Shown: positions 55,922 to 64,000 of the stretch, in pieces | Layout of the letters: every line of letters starts with the position of its first letter | Numbering within the stretch: the first letter of the stretch is position 1 | Assembly: GCA_950022655.1 (NCBI GenBank) | Contig: OX465592.1 | Coordinates: forward strand, 3,464,623 to 3,528,622 | Origin: Alentia gelatinosa | Taxonomy: Eukaryota; Annelida; Polychaeta; Phyllodocida; Polynoidae | DNA: 64,000 nt | Direction of reading: 5' to 3' | Position numbers and translations under genes: made by a program | The notes under the pieces: model-generated | Told to the model about the DNA's origin: nothing | Database searches by the model: none | Seen by the model: only the letters and a program-made list of their open reading frames with translations

Positions 55922-56195
55922 ACATAGGGCACATAGCTATTATGTTATGTAGGTGCCCATTCTGCCCCCTCCCTTCCCCCGCGCTAAACAAAACACCAGG
56001 TGGCAGGTCCAGTTATCAATGGATTTTATCATAAATATTGTTTGGGGTTTGACATAAAAGGGTTTTAGCCTCGTCTCACGATTATCTATAGATTATGAGA
56101 GCAGAAAACAGTTGATGTCCCCCGACTACAGTGGCGCTATCTTACAATTCCCTGGTGGATGGTAGTGGAAATAGCAATCACTCTGTACCCTATAA
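55922..56195. mobile_element. TIR MITE (CATAGGGCACA ends), second copy
   Basis: Same order as 15596-15859: AACACCAGGTGGCAGGT, GATGTCCCCCGACTACAGTGG, ending TCTGTACCCTATAA. Confidence 0.88.
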
Positions 56196-56529
56196 CCAAC
56201 GCACATACACCTACTGATACAGACTCCGGTTTAGTGCGATAGTTTGTTACCTTGCGATAAACCACTAGTATTTGGTGCGCATGCATGAGCATGCGCAGTG
56301 TTGAAGTCCACGATTGGAGAGTGAAAAAATTGCCGAAATTATGCATATTACGACATATCACGACATGTAATTCTCATGGTGAAATACTATTCTCCTCATT
56401 TATTTACATTAAAATCACCTTTATATAATAGTACGTCCAATAGTCCGTGCTAGCTGAACAGAAGAAAGTGTCCATAGAGTGGGCGATAATAACAGTTTAT
56501 TGCAGGGTAACAAACTATCGCAGCACACC

Positions 56530-56775
56530 GGCCATGGAGGGTAATGGCAGAGACACACCCAGTGAGTCACGGCGGCGATTTCCGGAATCACCAATACAAA
56601 ATAACATGTATGTGAGATATTATTTCATTGTAATATCACCCAACAATAAGTTAGCATCTCAGAAGCAATAATCAGATGAAATATGAAATAATAACACACA
56701 TACACGCCATTTTGTGTAAGCTATTCTGGAAATCGCTGCGTTTCTCGCTTGGTGTGTCTCCGGCTTAAACAAAGA
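56530..56775. mobile_element. Foldback with GACACACC...GGTGTGTC arms
   Basis: GCAGAGACACACCCAGTGAG and TCTCGCTTGGTGTGTCTCCG are inverted. The right arm (CACATACACGCCATTTT) recurs at 34530-34610. Confidence 0.7.
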
Positions 56776-56794
56776 TATTGAGTCATTATATAAT

Positions 56795-57131
56795 TAACCC
56801 TTTCCCTGCAGCACCCAGTTCCCTTGCTCAGCATTACACAGCAGGCATTGCCTGAATAAACAGCCCTGCTGCGGCAGGCACCTTTCTGGGAAATAGCAAT
56901 GTTACATGAGGTGTCATGATTTGAGTAATTTACCTTGGTAACTGATGATATTTTGTTGTACGAAATCAAAGGTCAATATGGCTCTTATAATTAGTCAACA
57001 TTTCTTTTAATTCAAACATCTATTTGATTTTGTACATAAGTATCAATGATGCCTCTAAGATGCCTGGAGGCATCTTCCTGCCATAGCCAGGGGAATGTTT
57101 GGAGGCATCATGCTGCTGTTAAAGGGTTAAG
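56795..57131. mobile_element. TTAACCCTTT-ended MITE with 35-bp units
   Basis: TTAACCCTTTCCCTGCAGCA at the left and TGCTGCTGTTAAAGGGTTAA at the right. Two 35-bp-family units (GATGCCTGGAGGCATC) sit just inside the right end. Confidence 0.75.
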
Positions 57132-57960
57132 GGTTTGAGATTCTGACGTTTCTATATTGTTTCGCTCGATCGTACCTCATTATGGGAATGTTCAGTGGTG
57201 CCCTAACCAGGACAGCTTGGTTGTGTTAGTGGGGAGGGGGTGCTATTATAGAGGAATCAGCAGTTTTCTTGATACAGATAATAGATACGTCTCTTAAGTA
57301 GACCCTTTCTCCTACTTCAACCCGTTAACCGTCCCTGGAACAGAACGACGGAAGTAGAAGAGATGTCATTAATTTCCCCCTTTCTTAGATTAATTTACTG
57401 GATATTTCATCTTCGAGTTCCGGTTCTCTTCATTTCTCTGTTTGACTAGCGGAGACGCATCAATTAGTGTGCAGTAAATGGACTAGAAACAAACCACCCT
57501 AGAGAAATCTGTCGACACTATTGCCGCTTCTGTTTGTGAAGTACAATCGACATTGAACATGTAAAGGTAGTTTGTGTACACAGAAAAGAATCGTCACACT
57601 AGTAACCTTAGGGTAGCACCAAACATCTTAAATACACAAATCGTCCCATGGACGATAATCATACTTCTTAATTAATTAGTACATAAATAATAATTAATCA
57701 TTTCCTAATCGTTTAAAAGTGCACTGTCAACAATGACTGAGAACAATACTGCCACAAGTTTATGTACAGATTTAAATTAGTCCATTGCAATGTTCATAAA
57801 TGCCCGCCAGAGTTGTCTTTTTTTGTGAATCTTATAATGGCTACGAAAGTAGGTCAAGAACGGTCGATGCGAACCCGTTTCAACTTGACGATTCACGTAC
57901 GGCGTTTGTCTGACCTACATACAGTTCAGGTCTGGCGCTGATTGGCGGACTGTGGTCACG
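57132..57960. other. Unique DNA downstream of the Mnx-like gene
   Basis: Probable 3' UTR and flank on the - strand. TTCTTAATTAATTAGTACAT, AATAATTAATCATTTCC and ACGATAATCATAC near 57650-57710 are homeodomain-like. I saw no canonical AATAAA on the - strand close to the stop. Confidence 0.4.
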
Positions 57961-57964
57961 TGGT

Positions 57965-58369
57965 CTAGATACGGGCGTTGATTGGATGCTGTGGATGTTG
58001 CGTCACGTTTGGCGCCAATCGTGAAATGTCGTCTGCTAGGTCTCGGTGCAGATTCGACTGGTCCCCCAGCGGGTTTTTACCCGCTTCACTCACCAGGGGG
58101 CGACCCCCAACGTCTATGATCTCGTTTGAATCCATGTTCTCGTCCGCCTCGAGACTTGAGTCGAGAGACGAGTCCTTCCGGTCACCGACTTCCTCTAATG
58201 GCTGCCCGCTCACTTCCGGTTTGTCCTTTTCAGCTTTTGGCCTGTCGTGTTCACTGGAAAGTTTGACCTTGTCAGAGTCGGCCTTGACCTTGGAGACCTC
58301 CTTTGCTTCCATGGCGGACTTCTTGCCACGTTTCCATTTCATCCGTCGATTTTGGAACCAGATCTTGAC
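57965..58369 (-). CDS. Mnx/Hb9-like homeobox gene, last coding exon
   Basis: Nuclear DNA-binding factor. On the - strand a pyrimidine-rich TTTGTCTTTCCAG precedes GTC, so the exon starts at homeodomain residue 45, the common 44/45 intron site. It reads [18 protein letters not shown]48, F49, Q50, N51 and R53 are intact. MKWKR followed by x-KK is the Mnx pattern (SKK in most); Gbx has AKWKR, Hox MKWKK, Mox MKWKR-V. The remaining ~117 codons are charged (KVKADSDKVKLSSEHDRPK, SSLDSSLEADENMDSNEI) and end at TAG 57965, with no other domain, as in Mnx tails. The frame is open upstream of the acceptor, but that part is intron. Residues 1-44 were not found up to 64000. Mnx is the best guess; a diverged relative is possible. 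Confidence 0.75.
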   Translation of the reverse strand, partial: VKIWFQNRRMKWKRGKKSAMEAKEVSKVKADSDKVKLSSEHDRPKAEKDKPEVSGQPLEEVGDRKDSSLDSSLEADENMDSNEIIDVGGRPLVSEAGKNPLGDQSNLHRDLADDISRLAPNVTQHPQHPINARI

Positions 58370-58639
58370 CTGGAAAGACAAAAATGATTCCATTAGTTTA
58401 GAGTAAACGAAGGAGGTGACATCTTCATTTTTAGACACACCTGGCTTTACATTTACTTGTGTATATCTTTTAGCAGGGTAAAGTGGAACAAGATGTAAAT
58501 TTGCTCTGGAGTTGTACATGAATATGTAAAATATGCAAATACATGGGTTCCCTTCCCACTGGAGACACTACACAGTCCACCTGCCTCCTGAACACCTCTT
58601 CCAATTTACTCACATGCACATGAACAGCATGGAGTTGTC

Positions 58640-58825
58640 CCTCTCCCTTCACTGCCATATAAGGAATATAGTAGGCGTGCTTTGAACCGGCAGCCAATGA
58701 CTGTATTCTCAGCAAACCATGACCTTCACCCTGACCTCCTTACATAGTGTTAATGGCGCCTCGGGGATGGTTCTACAGTCTATAGTTGACCTGAATCTGG
58801 TGGGCCAAGACCATGCACCCTGCCT
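58640..58825. repeat. Repeat shared with 39865-40035
   Basis: GCCAATGACTGTATTCTCAG, ACCTTCACCCTGACCTCCTT, then GATGGTTCTACAG. The 60-bp array begins where this homology ends. Confidence 0.75.
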
Positions 58826-58839
58826 GCAACCTACCTCAC

Positions 58840-59535
58840 ATGGTCTGCCTACCACCTCCTACCTCACACACCCTGCCTATATGCCCTACCCGATATACCT
58901 ACCCCTTCTACCTCACACACCCTACCTATATGCCCTACCCGATATGCCTACCACCTCCTACCTCACACGCCCTGCCTATATGCCCTACCCGATATGCCTA
59001 CCACCTCCTACCTCACACGCCCTGCCTATATGCCCTACCCGATATGCCTACCACCTCCTACCTCACACACCCTGCCTATATGCCCTTCCCGATATGCCTA
59101 CCACCTCCTACCTCACACACCCTACCTATATGCCCTACCCGATATGCCTACCACCTCCTACCTCACACGCCCTGCCTATATGCCCTACCCGATATGCCTA
59201 CCACCTCCTACCTCACACACCCTGCCTATATGCCGCAACCGATATGCCTACCACCTCCTACCTCACACACCCTGCCTATATGCCCTACCCGATATGCCTA
59301 CCACCTCTTACCTCACACACCCTGCCTATATGCCCTACCCGATAGGCCTACCACCTCCTACCTCACACACCCTGCCCTACCCGATATGCCCACCACCTCC
59401 TACCTCACCCTCCACACACACCCTGCCTATATGCCCTACCCGATATGCCTACCCCCTCCTACCTCACACACCCTGCCCTACCCGATATGCCTACCACCTC
59501 CTACCTCACCCTCCACACACACCCTGCCTCCTCAG
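58840..59535. repeat. 60-bp minisatellite, ~11 units
   Basis: CTGCCTATATGCCCTACCCG then ATATGCCTACCACCTCCTAC recurs every 60 bp. The period is divisible by three and lacks stops, so several 200-300 codon frames exist at once; none has splice or family support. The right end degenerates into shorter units. Confidence 0.95.
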
Positions 59536-59599
59536 GCTCACACAGAATACAGCTATTCCCCCACTTTCCTGTTCCTTAGACCCCGAATCCCTGCAGCGC

Positions 59600-60110
59600 G
59601 TGGGACCCTCCCTGGGCCTTCACTCACCCTTCACTCACCCCCTTCACCCGGCCTCCCCTTCCCGGCCTCCCCTCGCCCTCCCCCCCGGCGGCCCGTGTCT
59701 CGGTATGCCGCTCCCCTCCCGTATGAATAATGCGACGCGCGGCGGCAGAAAATTGGCGTGTGGCGGGGCGGGCGGGCGGGCGGGGGCGGGCTGCGTACGG
59801 CGGGCGGACGGGCGGCGGGCGGGCGGGCGGCGGGCGGCAGCGGGCCCTAATTAATGCACGCCCCTGTGTCGATTTCCCGCCGATTGGCCCCGTCTTTGAG
59901 GCAAATTTCAATCTCATTTCCAACCGAGCTCAGTGGTGCGCGGGAATGAACAAGTCGGGTTCATTTCCTGGTCGGGGACGGCGGGGTGATTCTTTGGGGT
60001 GGAGCTTACTTCTTTTTTTAATAGAAAAGAAATATTCTCCGGGCAACGCCTGCCACTCTGTGAGGGGTGGCGGGAGCACAGTGAGGGAGAGGAGTGAGTG
60101 AGGCCCGGCG
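59600..60110. promoter_or_regulatory. CpG island with unique conserved-looking core
   Basis: Very GC-rich with (GGGC)n. CCTAATTAATGCACGCCC near 59847, a CCGATTGGCC CCAAT box near 59880 and ATTTCAATCTCATTTCC follow. It lies inside the Mnx-like intron, so an alternative promoter or intronic enhancer is possible. Confidence 0.4.
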
Positions 60111-60434
60111 TCCACCTACTACGATACGGCTCCGATATGGTCTATGATGCACCTCCCGATAAAAAAATCAAAATCGCGTCGGAAGGTCACCTAATATCGG
60201 GGCAGTTGACCAAGTCTCTGCGATTAGACACCGATACAAAACACCATACAATGCGTGGTGGATTGGCATGTCTAGACATATGCACCGTCCGATATGTTTC
60301 CCATTTATTTGCTTTTTGTATAGGTGCCATATCGTAGGTCGAAATGTCTATGTTGTAGGTCGACGCTAGGCCTTATGGTGTGAGTAGTACAGGAAACGGG
60401 ACTAACGGTCAGGATGTGAGCAGTATCAAACCCC

Positions 60435-60690
60435 TGGTATTTTACCCATAGACTTAACATTGGGAACTCGTATCCAACGCCCATTGAGTATTTAGAAAAA
60501 AATACTCAATGGGGGATTATGTCACAAAGGTTAGCCTTTTAGTCAATGTGAAGGGTGAGATAAATTCAGAAACCTATTCAAGTTTAGGGTCAGAGCTCGA
60601 TCCAATGTCGTTTGAATTGCTACGTAATTCACGCGTCTTAGCCTTGTGAATTCTAACGAGGAACGAGCTCTGAACCTAATTCTTCATAGA
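60435..60690. mobile_element. Foldback family with AAGTTTAGGGTCAGAGCTCG arm
   Basis: ATAGACTTAACATTGGGAAC, TTGAGTATTTAGAAAAAAAT, GGGTGAGATAAATTCAGAAA, then the arm around CGTCTTAGCCTTGTGAA. Paralogue at 63206-63575. Confidence 0.8.
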
Positions 60691-61339
60691 TCTCCTCTAA
60701 AGTATTTAAGCAATCAACTAGAAAAATGGTGGGCGCTACCTGACCGACCCCAAACCCATCGATTCTTGTCTATATATTCGCACCCGGTTTCGTTAAAACC
60801 TGCATTTTGGTCAATCCCATTTAAGTCCAGGAAAACACAGTTTATAATTCGATATTTCGATTCGATTAAATGTATTTATATTCCGTTCCATTCCTGACTT
60901 ATTTAATGAAATATTGATTAGACTATTACATCTACGTTATCATCATATACCTGTGGCCGTATGTCCTACAGATACCACCCCCTCCTATGTCATATTTATG
61001 GCCGTACAAGACATACGTGGCGTACGGGGTATGTACGGCAGCAAAACTCAACAAATCGTACAAAATCAAAGATGAAAAAAATGTTATTCTGGGATAAATA
61101 ATACGAAAACGGGAATACTGTGTCTGTACGTGATAAATACTTGGTAAAATTGAAAATTGAATGAACCTCAACCTGCGGCGTCGGCCCATTTTATCCTCAA
61201 TGTTACTGCGTATCTCTCACATCCATCCACAGTAACCCTGTTTCCGTATAGTACAGAATTGCAATATCTCGCAGGATGCTGAAGTAACAGGTCTTACTTG
61301 GCCTTAATGGCACTTCCCCGTCACTGATAAACAACCAAT

Positions 61340-61930
61340 TTCAGACCCACACTCCACGCGGTTCAATTCACCCCGCGGTCCCCCGCGCGATTCGGGACCG
61401 GGCGGGCGTCGGCCGCTACCAATCGCAATAAGCGTAATCATCCGCCTTCTAATCAAGTGCGTATTTCCTGGTATTCCGGGGAATTTCTGGGAATGCCAGC
61501 CTCGTAGCCAATCTAACCGACATGAATCATTCAGCAGGCTCCTCACTGCGCACGCGCAAGACGCGGAGATTTTGTTACACTTAGCTCGCGCCTGCGCTCT
61601 CCTGCCCGATTGGCACTTCCGGCCGGCGCTGGCGCCCCCTAGCGGAGCTGAAAGGATTCTTTCTCCATGGCTGACGAATTAGGGAACAAGTTGGCCGCTA
61701 GGGGCCAGGCGGGTGTCAATGCGGCTCGCGCGGGGGGGGGGAGGGGGCGGGGGGGGGGCGGGGGGCGGGTGTCAATGGCCGACCGGAAGTGAAGCCAGGC
61801 TGCGCACGCGTATTACAGTTAGATTTGGGACGCAGATTTGTGGAGGCGTCGATGGCGGAGACGCTGAGGTGGAGACGCTGAGGTGGGAGCACGCCGGAAG
61901 TGGCCCACGACGCATGCCTAAAGGGAGAGT
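61340..61930. promoter_or_regulatory. CpG island with CTCF-, ETS- and NRF1-type sites
   Basis: CCAATTTC and CCAATCGCAATAAGCG elements, TGCGCACGCGCA near 61551, ACTTCCGG at 61614 and ACCGGAAGT at 61783, GCGCCCCCTAGCGG at 61632 (CTCF-type, - strand) and CCGCTAGGGGCCAG at 61695 (+ strand). This combination is typical of a housekeeping-type promoter. Long G-runs occupy 61731-61768. Confidence 0.5.
61667..61792 (+). CDS. Possible first coding exon, unknown gene
   Basis: ATG in strong context (TCTCCATGGCTGAC), 20-40 bp after a CTCF-like site in a CpG island. It reads MADELGNKLAARGQAGVNAA, then a Gly/Arg run from the G-tract and a stop at 61790. A donor (GGCGG then GTGTCA near 61711) could end the exon after about 15 codons. 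The peptide is hydrophilic and protein-like but I recognise no family, and no clear second exon follows before 64000 (an open stretch after TTGTAG at 63822 is a weak candidate). Confidence 0.25.
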   Translation: MADELGNKLAARGQAGVNAARAGGGRGRGGGGGRVSMADRK

Positions 61931-63060
61931 ATTTTTTTCTCTTTTTTTTTCATTTTGATAATTATTTTTGCATACATTGTCGGTCGGAGAGGAAGACTTC
62001 TATTAAACGCAGATATAAGGGATTTTCTGTCCTGACGCCAACCTTTATGAGAAAGACTGAAGAAGAATCGCCTTTTTTTCTCTTTTTTTTCATTGGTTTT
62101 TTTTTACGAATATACTAATGTATTTCCATTGAAAGGTTTGTCAAAGCATAATTTATTTTCCAGACACCAATATAATCGGAATTAATGTGTGCCAGAAATC
62201 AATAATCCATTGAGGAGAATAGCTACATTTGTAGATATGACATAATCTTGAAACAATAACTGTGGCAAAACTAAGTACATTGGAAAACTACTTGTTGTAC
62301 AACTAACGTTCACATAACACTCCAAACTCGATGGCGAACGGGGACACAGTCCAAACACTCATCCATTTCTTTCTTAATATTGCACATGTATCTGAAATCC
62401 AGACATGTTATAACATAAACTAGCAACCAGAGACAAGAGACAGTGTGTCCATCTTAACTGATACGCCTATTTATAAGCCTACTACTTCGTTCGTTTATCT
62501 GGCTGGGAAGTCAACGGCAAAGGACAGGATTCAGAATGAAGAAGTTGAAATGGATATAATTCTCAACGTTTAGGAGGCTTGTAGGGTGACTTCCTACAAA
62601 CAAATGAGAAAAGCGTACTCCATTCTATGAGAGTTCAAGACAATAAATCGAATTCTAGTGGGAAACAATGTGCAAACCCCATTGAATTAACTGGTCCAAG
62701 TAGCGACTAAAAGTGTGGATAATATGTGTACTTCTATGGAAATCTCAAAGTAAATCTCTGTTTTTCCTGACACCACTACATTGGTTGAGCCATAACTTAC
62801 CCCCCACCCTCCCTCTCCTACCGTCATATTAACATGGATAGTTATGTTCACTCTCCCAACACAATCCAGGATTATCTAGATTAACTGTACACGACGTGAC
62901 GTCACGGACGCTGAGAGGATCGTACGGGAATTCCTATTACACTTCACGGGCTTTATATTGGGCCAATTTGTCCTATTATCGCCCAAAGAATGGCGTGCAA
63001 TTATAAGCCCGTGATATATTAGTGAGTGTTATTGGTTGTTGCCGATAGGAGCAGGTAGTG
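61931..63060. other. Unique DNA with T-runs; small motif cluster at 62.86-63.06 kb
   Basis: No gene seen. ACGACGTGACGTCACGGACG (CRE-like) near 62892, TCCTATTATCGCCCA at 62971 and GCAATTATAAGCCCG near 62996 suggest a small regulatory patch. Confidence 0.4.
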
Positions 63061-63070
63061 ATGTAATTGG

Positions 63071-63135
63071 CCAGGGGCCCGTTTAATAATCTAGGGTCAT
63101 CATGTGAGATCCTAGATTATTAAACGGGCCCCTGG
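63071..63135. repeat. Perfect 25-bp inverted repeat
   Basis: CCAGGGGCCCGTTTAATAAT plus CTAGG at 63071-63095 is mirrored without mismatch at 63111-63135, with a 15-nt loop. One arm recurs at 40305-40330. Confidence 0.95.
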
Positions 63136-63205
63136 AACTGCTAGATTAGCATACATGTACGGCATTATTACGAGTGTGTTTTATATAATGAAGCTGCTTA
63201 TGAAT

Positions 63206-63575
63206 CTGTCATTTATCTCACCCCTGGTATTTTTCCTCCATAGACTTAACGTTGGGAACTCGTATCCAACGCCCGTTGAGTATTTAGAAAATATACTCAA
63301 TTGGGGTTTTTGTGACAATAGTTGTAAATTCAGAACCCTATCCGTTGAGTATTTAGACAAAAATACTCAATGGGGGATTTTGTGACAAAAGTTATCCTAC
63401 TAGTCAATGTGAAGGGTAAAATGAATTTAGAAACCTATTCAAGTTTACGGACATAGCTCGATCCAATTGAGACTGAATCGCTACGTAATTCACGCGGTTT
63501 TGCTATGTGAATTACTACGTGATTCAAACTCTATGGGAAATGAGCTCTCACACTAAACTTCCGTATGTTTCCTCT
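63206..63575. mobile_element. Foldback family, fuller copy
   Basis: TTTATCTCACCCCTGGTATT, TCCATAGACTTAACGTTGGG, TTGAGTATTTAGAAAATATA, then inverted arms around GCGGTTTTGCTATGTGAATT. Same family as 60435-60690 and 14366-14530. Confidence 0.8.
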
Positions 63576-64000
63576 ATAGAATCATTTATCTATGTCAACT
63601 ATAAGACCTCACTGAATGGATTATCTTTGCTTGAAACAGTAAAATAAATCCGAATTTCTTAAAGATCAATGGCATTTAGAAATAGCTATATAACACATGG
63701 AGCGAATATTCATTGGAAATTGCAAGTAAAATAATCATTACATCGAATAACCTTTGAATTAAAAACAATATGCAAAATGTCTATGTGTTTAGTCTACAAT
63801 GTGTAAAATTTTAATTGTAGGTACCACTGCTGCGAAAGAGGTATCCAAAAGCAACGAATCTACATAGAGTTCACAAAGAAGAAATAATCCAATTAGAATT
63901 CATGCATAGGTCACTAAATAAAGTGAATGCTGGCAAACACATTTATCTCCTAGTCAACATCTAATGCTGACTTTTTTCCCAAGGCACAAACAGCCTCTTA
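63576..64000. other. AT-rich unique DNA
   Basis: An open + strand stretch of about 46 codons follows TTTTAATTGTAG at 63822, without family resemblance. Nothing else is visible. Confidence 0.35.

Larger units (their letters stand above)
58370..64000 (-). other. Intron of the Mnx-like gene (runs out of the window)
   Basis: I looked on the - strand for the first homeodomain half (a FEVA-type helix 2 and LTETQ before a donor) and did not see it. The upstream exon must lie beyond 64000, which makes the intron over 5.6 kb. Confidence 0.6.

Noticed and set aside
57978..58406. 142-codon + strand frame
   Set aside because: Antisense shadow of the Mnx-like exon.
58370..58519. N-terminal extension of the Mnx-like frame to an ATG at 58519
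   Set aside because: It is upstream of a strong splice acceptor and would replace homeodomain residues 1-44 by unrelated sequence; it is intron.
58719..59854. Overlapping 208-, 286- and 305-codon frames
   Set aside because: They lie on a 60-bp tandem repeat without stops. All frames are open together, and there is no splice or family support.

Overview
Eukaryotic, animal DNA. The two firm protein anchors are homeobox gene ends, both split by introns with GT-AG borders. They face each other: a Rough-type (Ro) gene on the + strand at the left edge (exons 260-373 and 4827-4971, stop at 4969) and an Mnx/Hb9-like gene on the - strand at the right (last exon 57965-58369, upstream exons beyond the window). 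From established knowledge, Ro is absent from vertebrates and survives in many invertebrate bilaterians. Ro and Mnx belong to the ANTP-class set historically linked to Hox and the En-Hb9-Gbx group. The window is therefore most likely from a marine invertebrate bilaterian (lophotrochozoan or invertebrate deuterostome); I cannot name the species. A canonical 71-nt tRNA-Gly(CCC) lies at 33792-33862 on the - strand.

The ~53 kb between the two 3' ends has no further gene I can prove. It consists of (i) a dense population of short DNA transposons (MITEs), foldback hairpins, one tRNA-headed SINE, a solo-LTR candidate and a dead LINE reverse-transcriptase fragment; (ii) minisatellites (units of 11, 14, 34, 35, 46, 58, 60 and 68 bp), several of which sit inside or next to MITE-type elements; (iii) islands of non-repetitive, homeodomain/POU/Sox/CpG-rich sequence that look like regulatory DNA (12.2-13.5, 17.5, 20.5-20.8, 21.7-22.3, 24.2-24.6, 25.9-26.2, 30.9-31.4, 37.1-37.4, 51.4-51.6, 59.6-60.1 and 61.3-61.9 kb). 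This fits the flank of developmental regulators.

Region by region: 0-5 kb holds the Ro 3' end, with an intron full of arrays and MITEs and a nuclear-receptor half-site array at the stop codon. 5-12 kb is a MITE field. 12-14 kb holds regulatory-like unique DNA and a G-rich minisatellite. 14-26 kb has mixed repeats, CpG-rich blocks and a 46-bp array. 26-30.3 kb has nested inverted-repeat elements, one flanking a 141-codon ORF and one (1.68 kb, long arms) holding exon-like sequence. 30-46 kb has unique DNA, MITEs, the tRNA and a SINE. 46-57 kb has an LTR candidate, a 58-bp array, composite foldbacks and a ~1.8-kb tandem duplication that includes a 1.4-kb 35-bp array. 57.9-64 kb has the Mnx-like exon, its intron with a 60-bp array, and a CpG/CTCF/ETS/NRF1 block with a possible unrelated first exon.

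The most interesting unexplained signals are a 13-15 bp motif (TGRGCGATAATNGGG) recurring ten times in unrelated contexts, a modular foldback family in which different arms share one central palindrome and travel with expandable hairpin minisatellites, and CTCF-like cores carried inside three unrelated MITE families.
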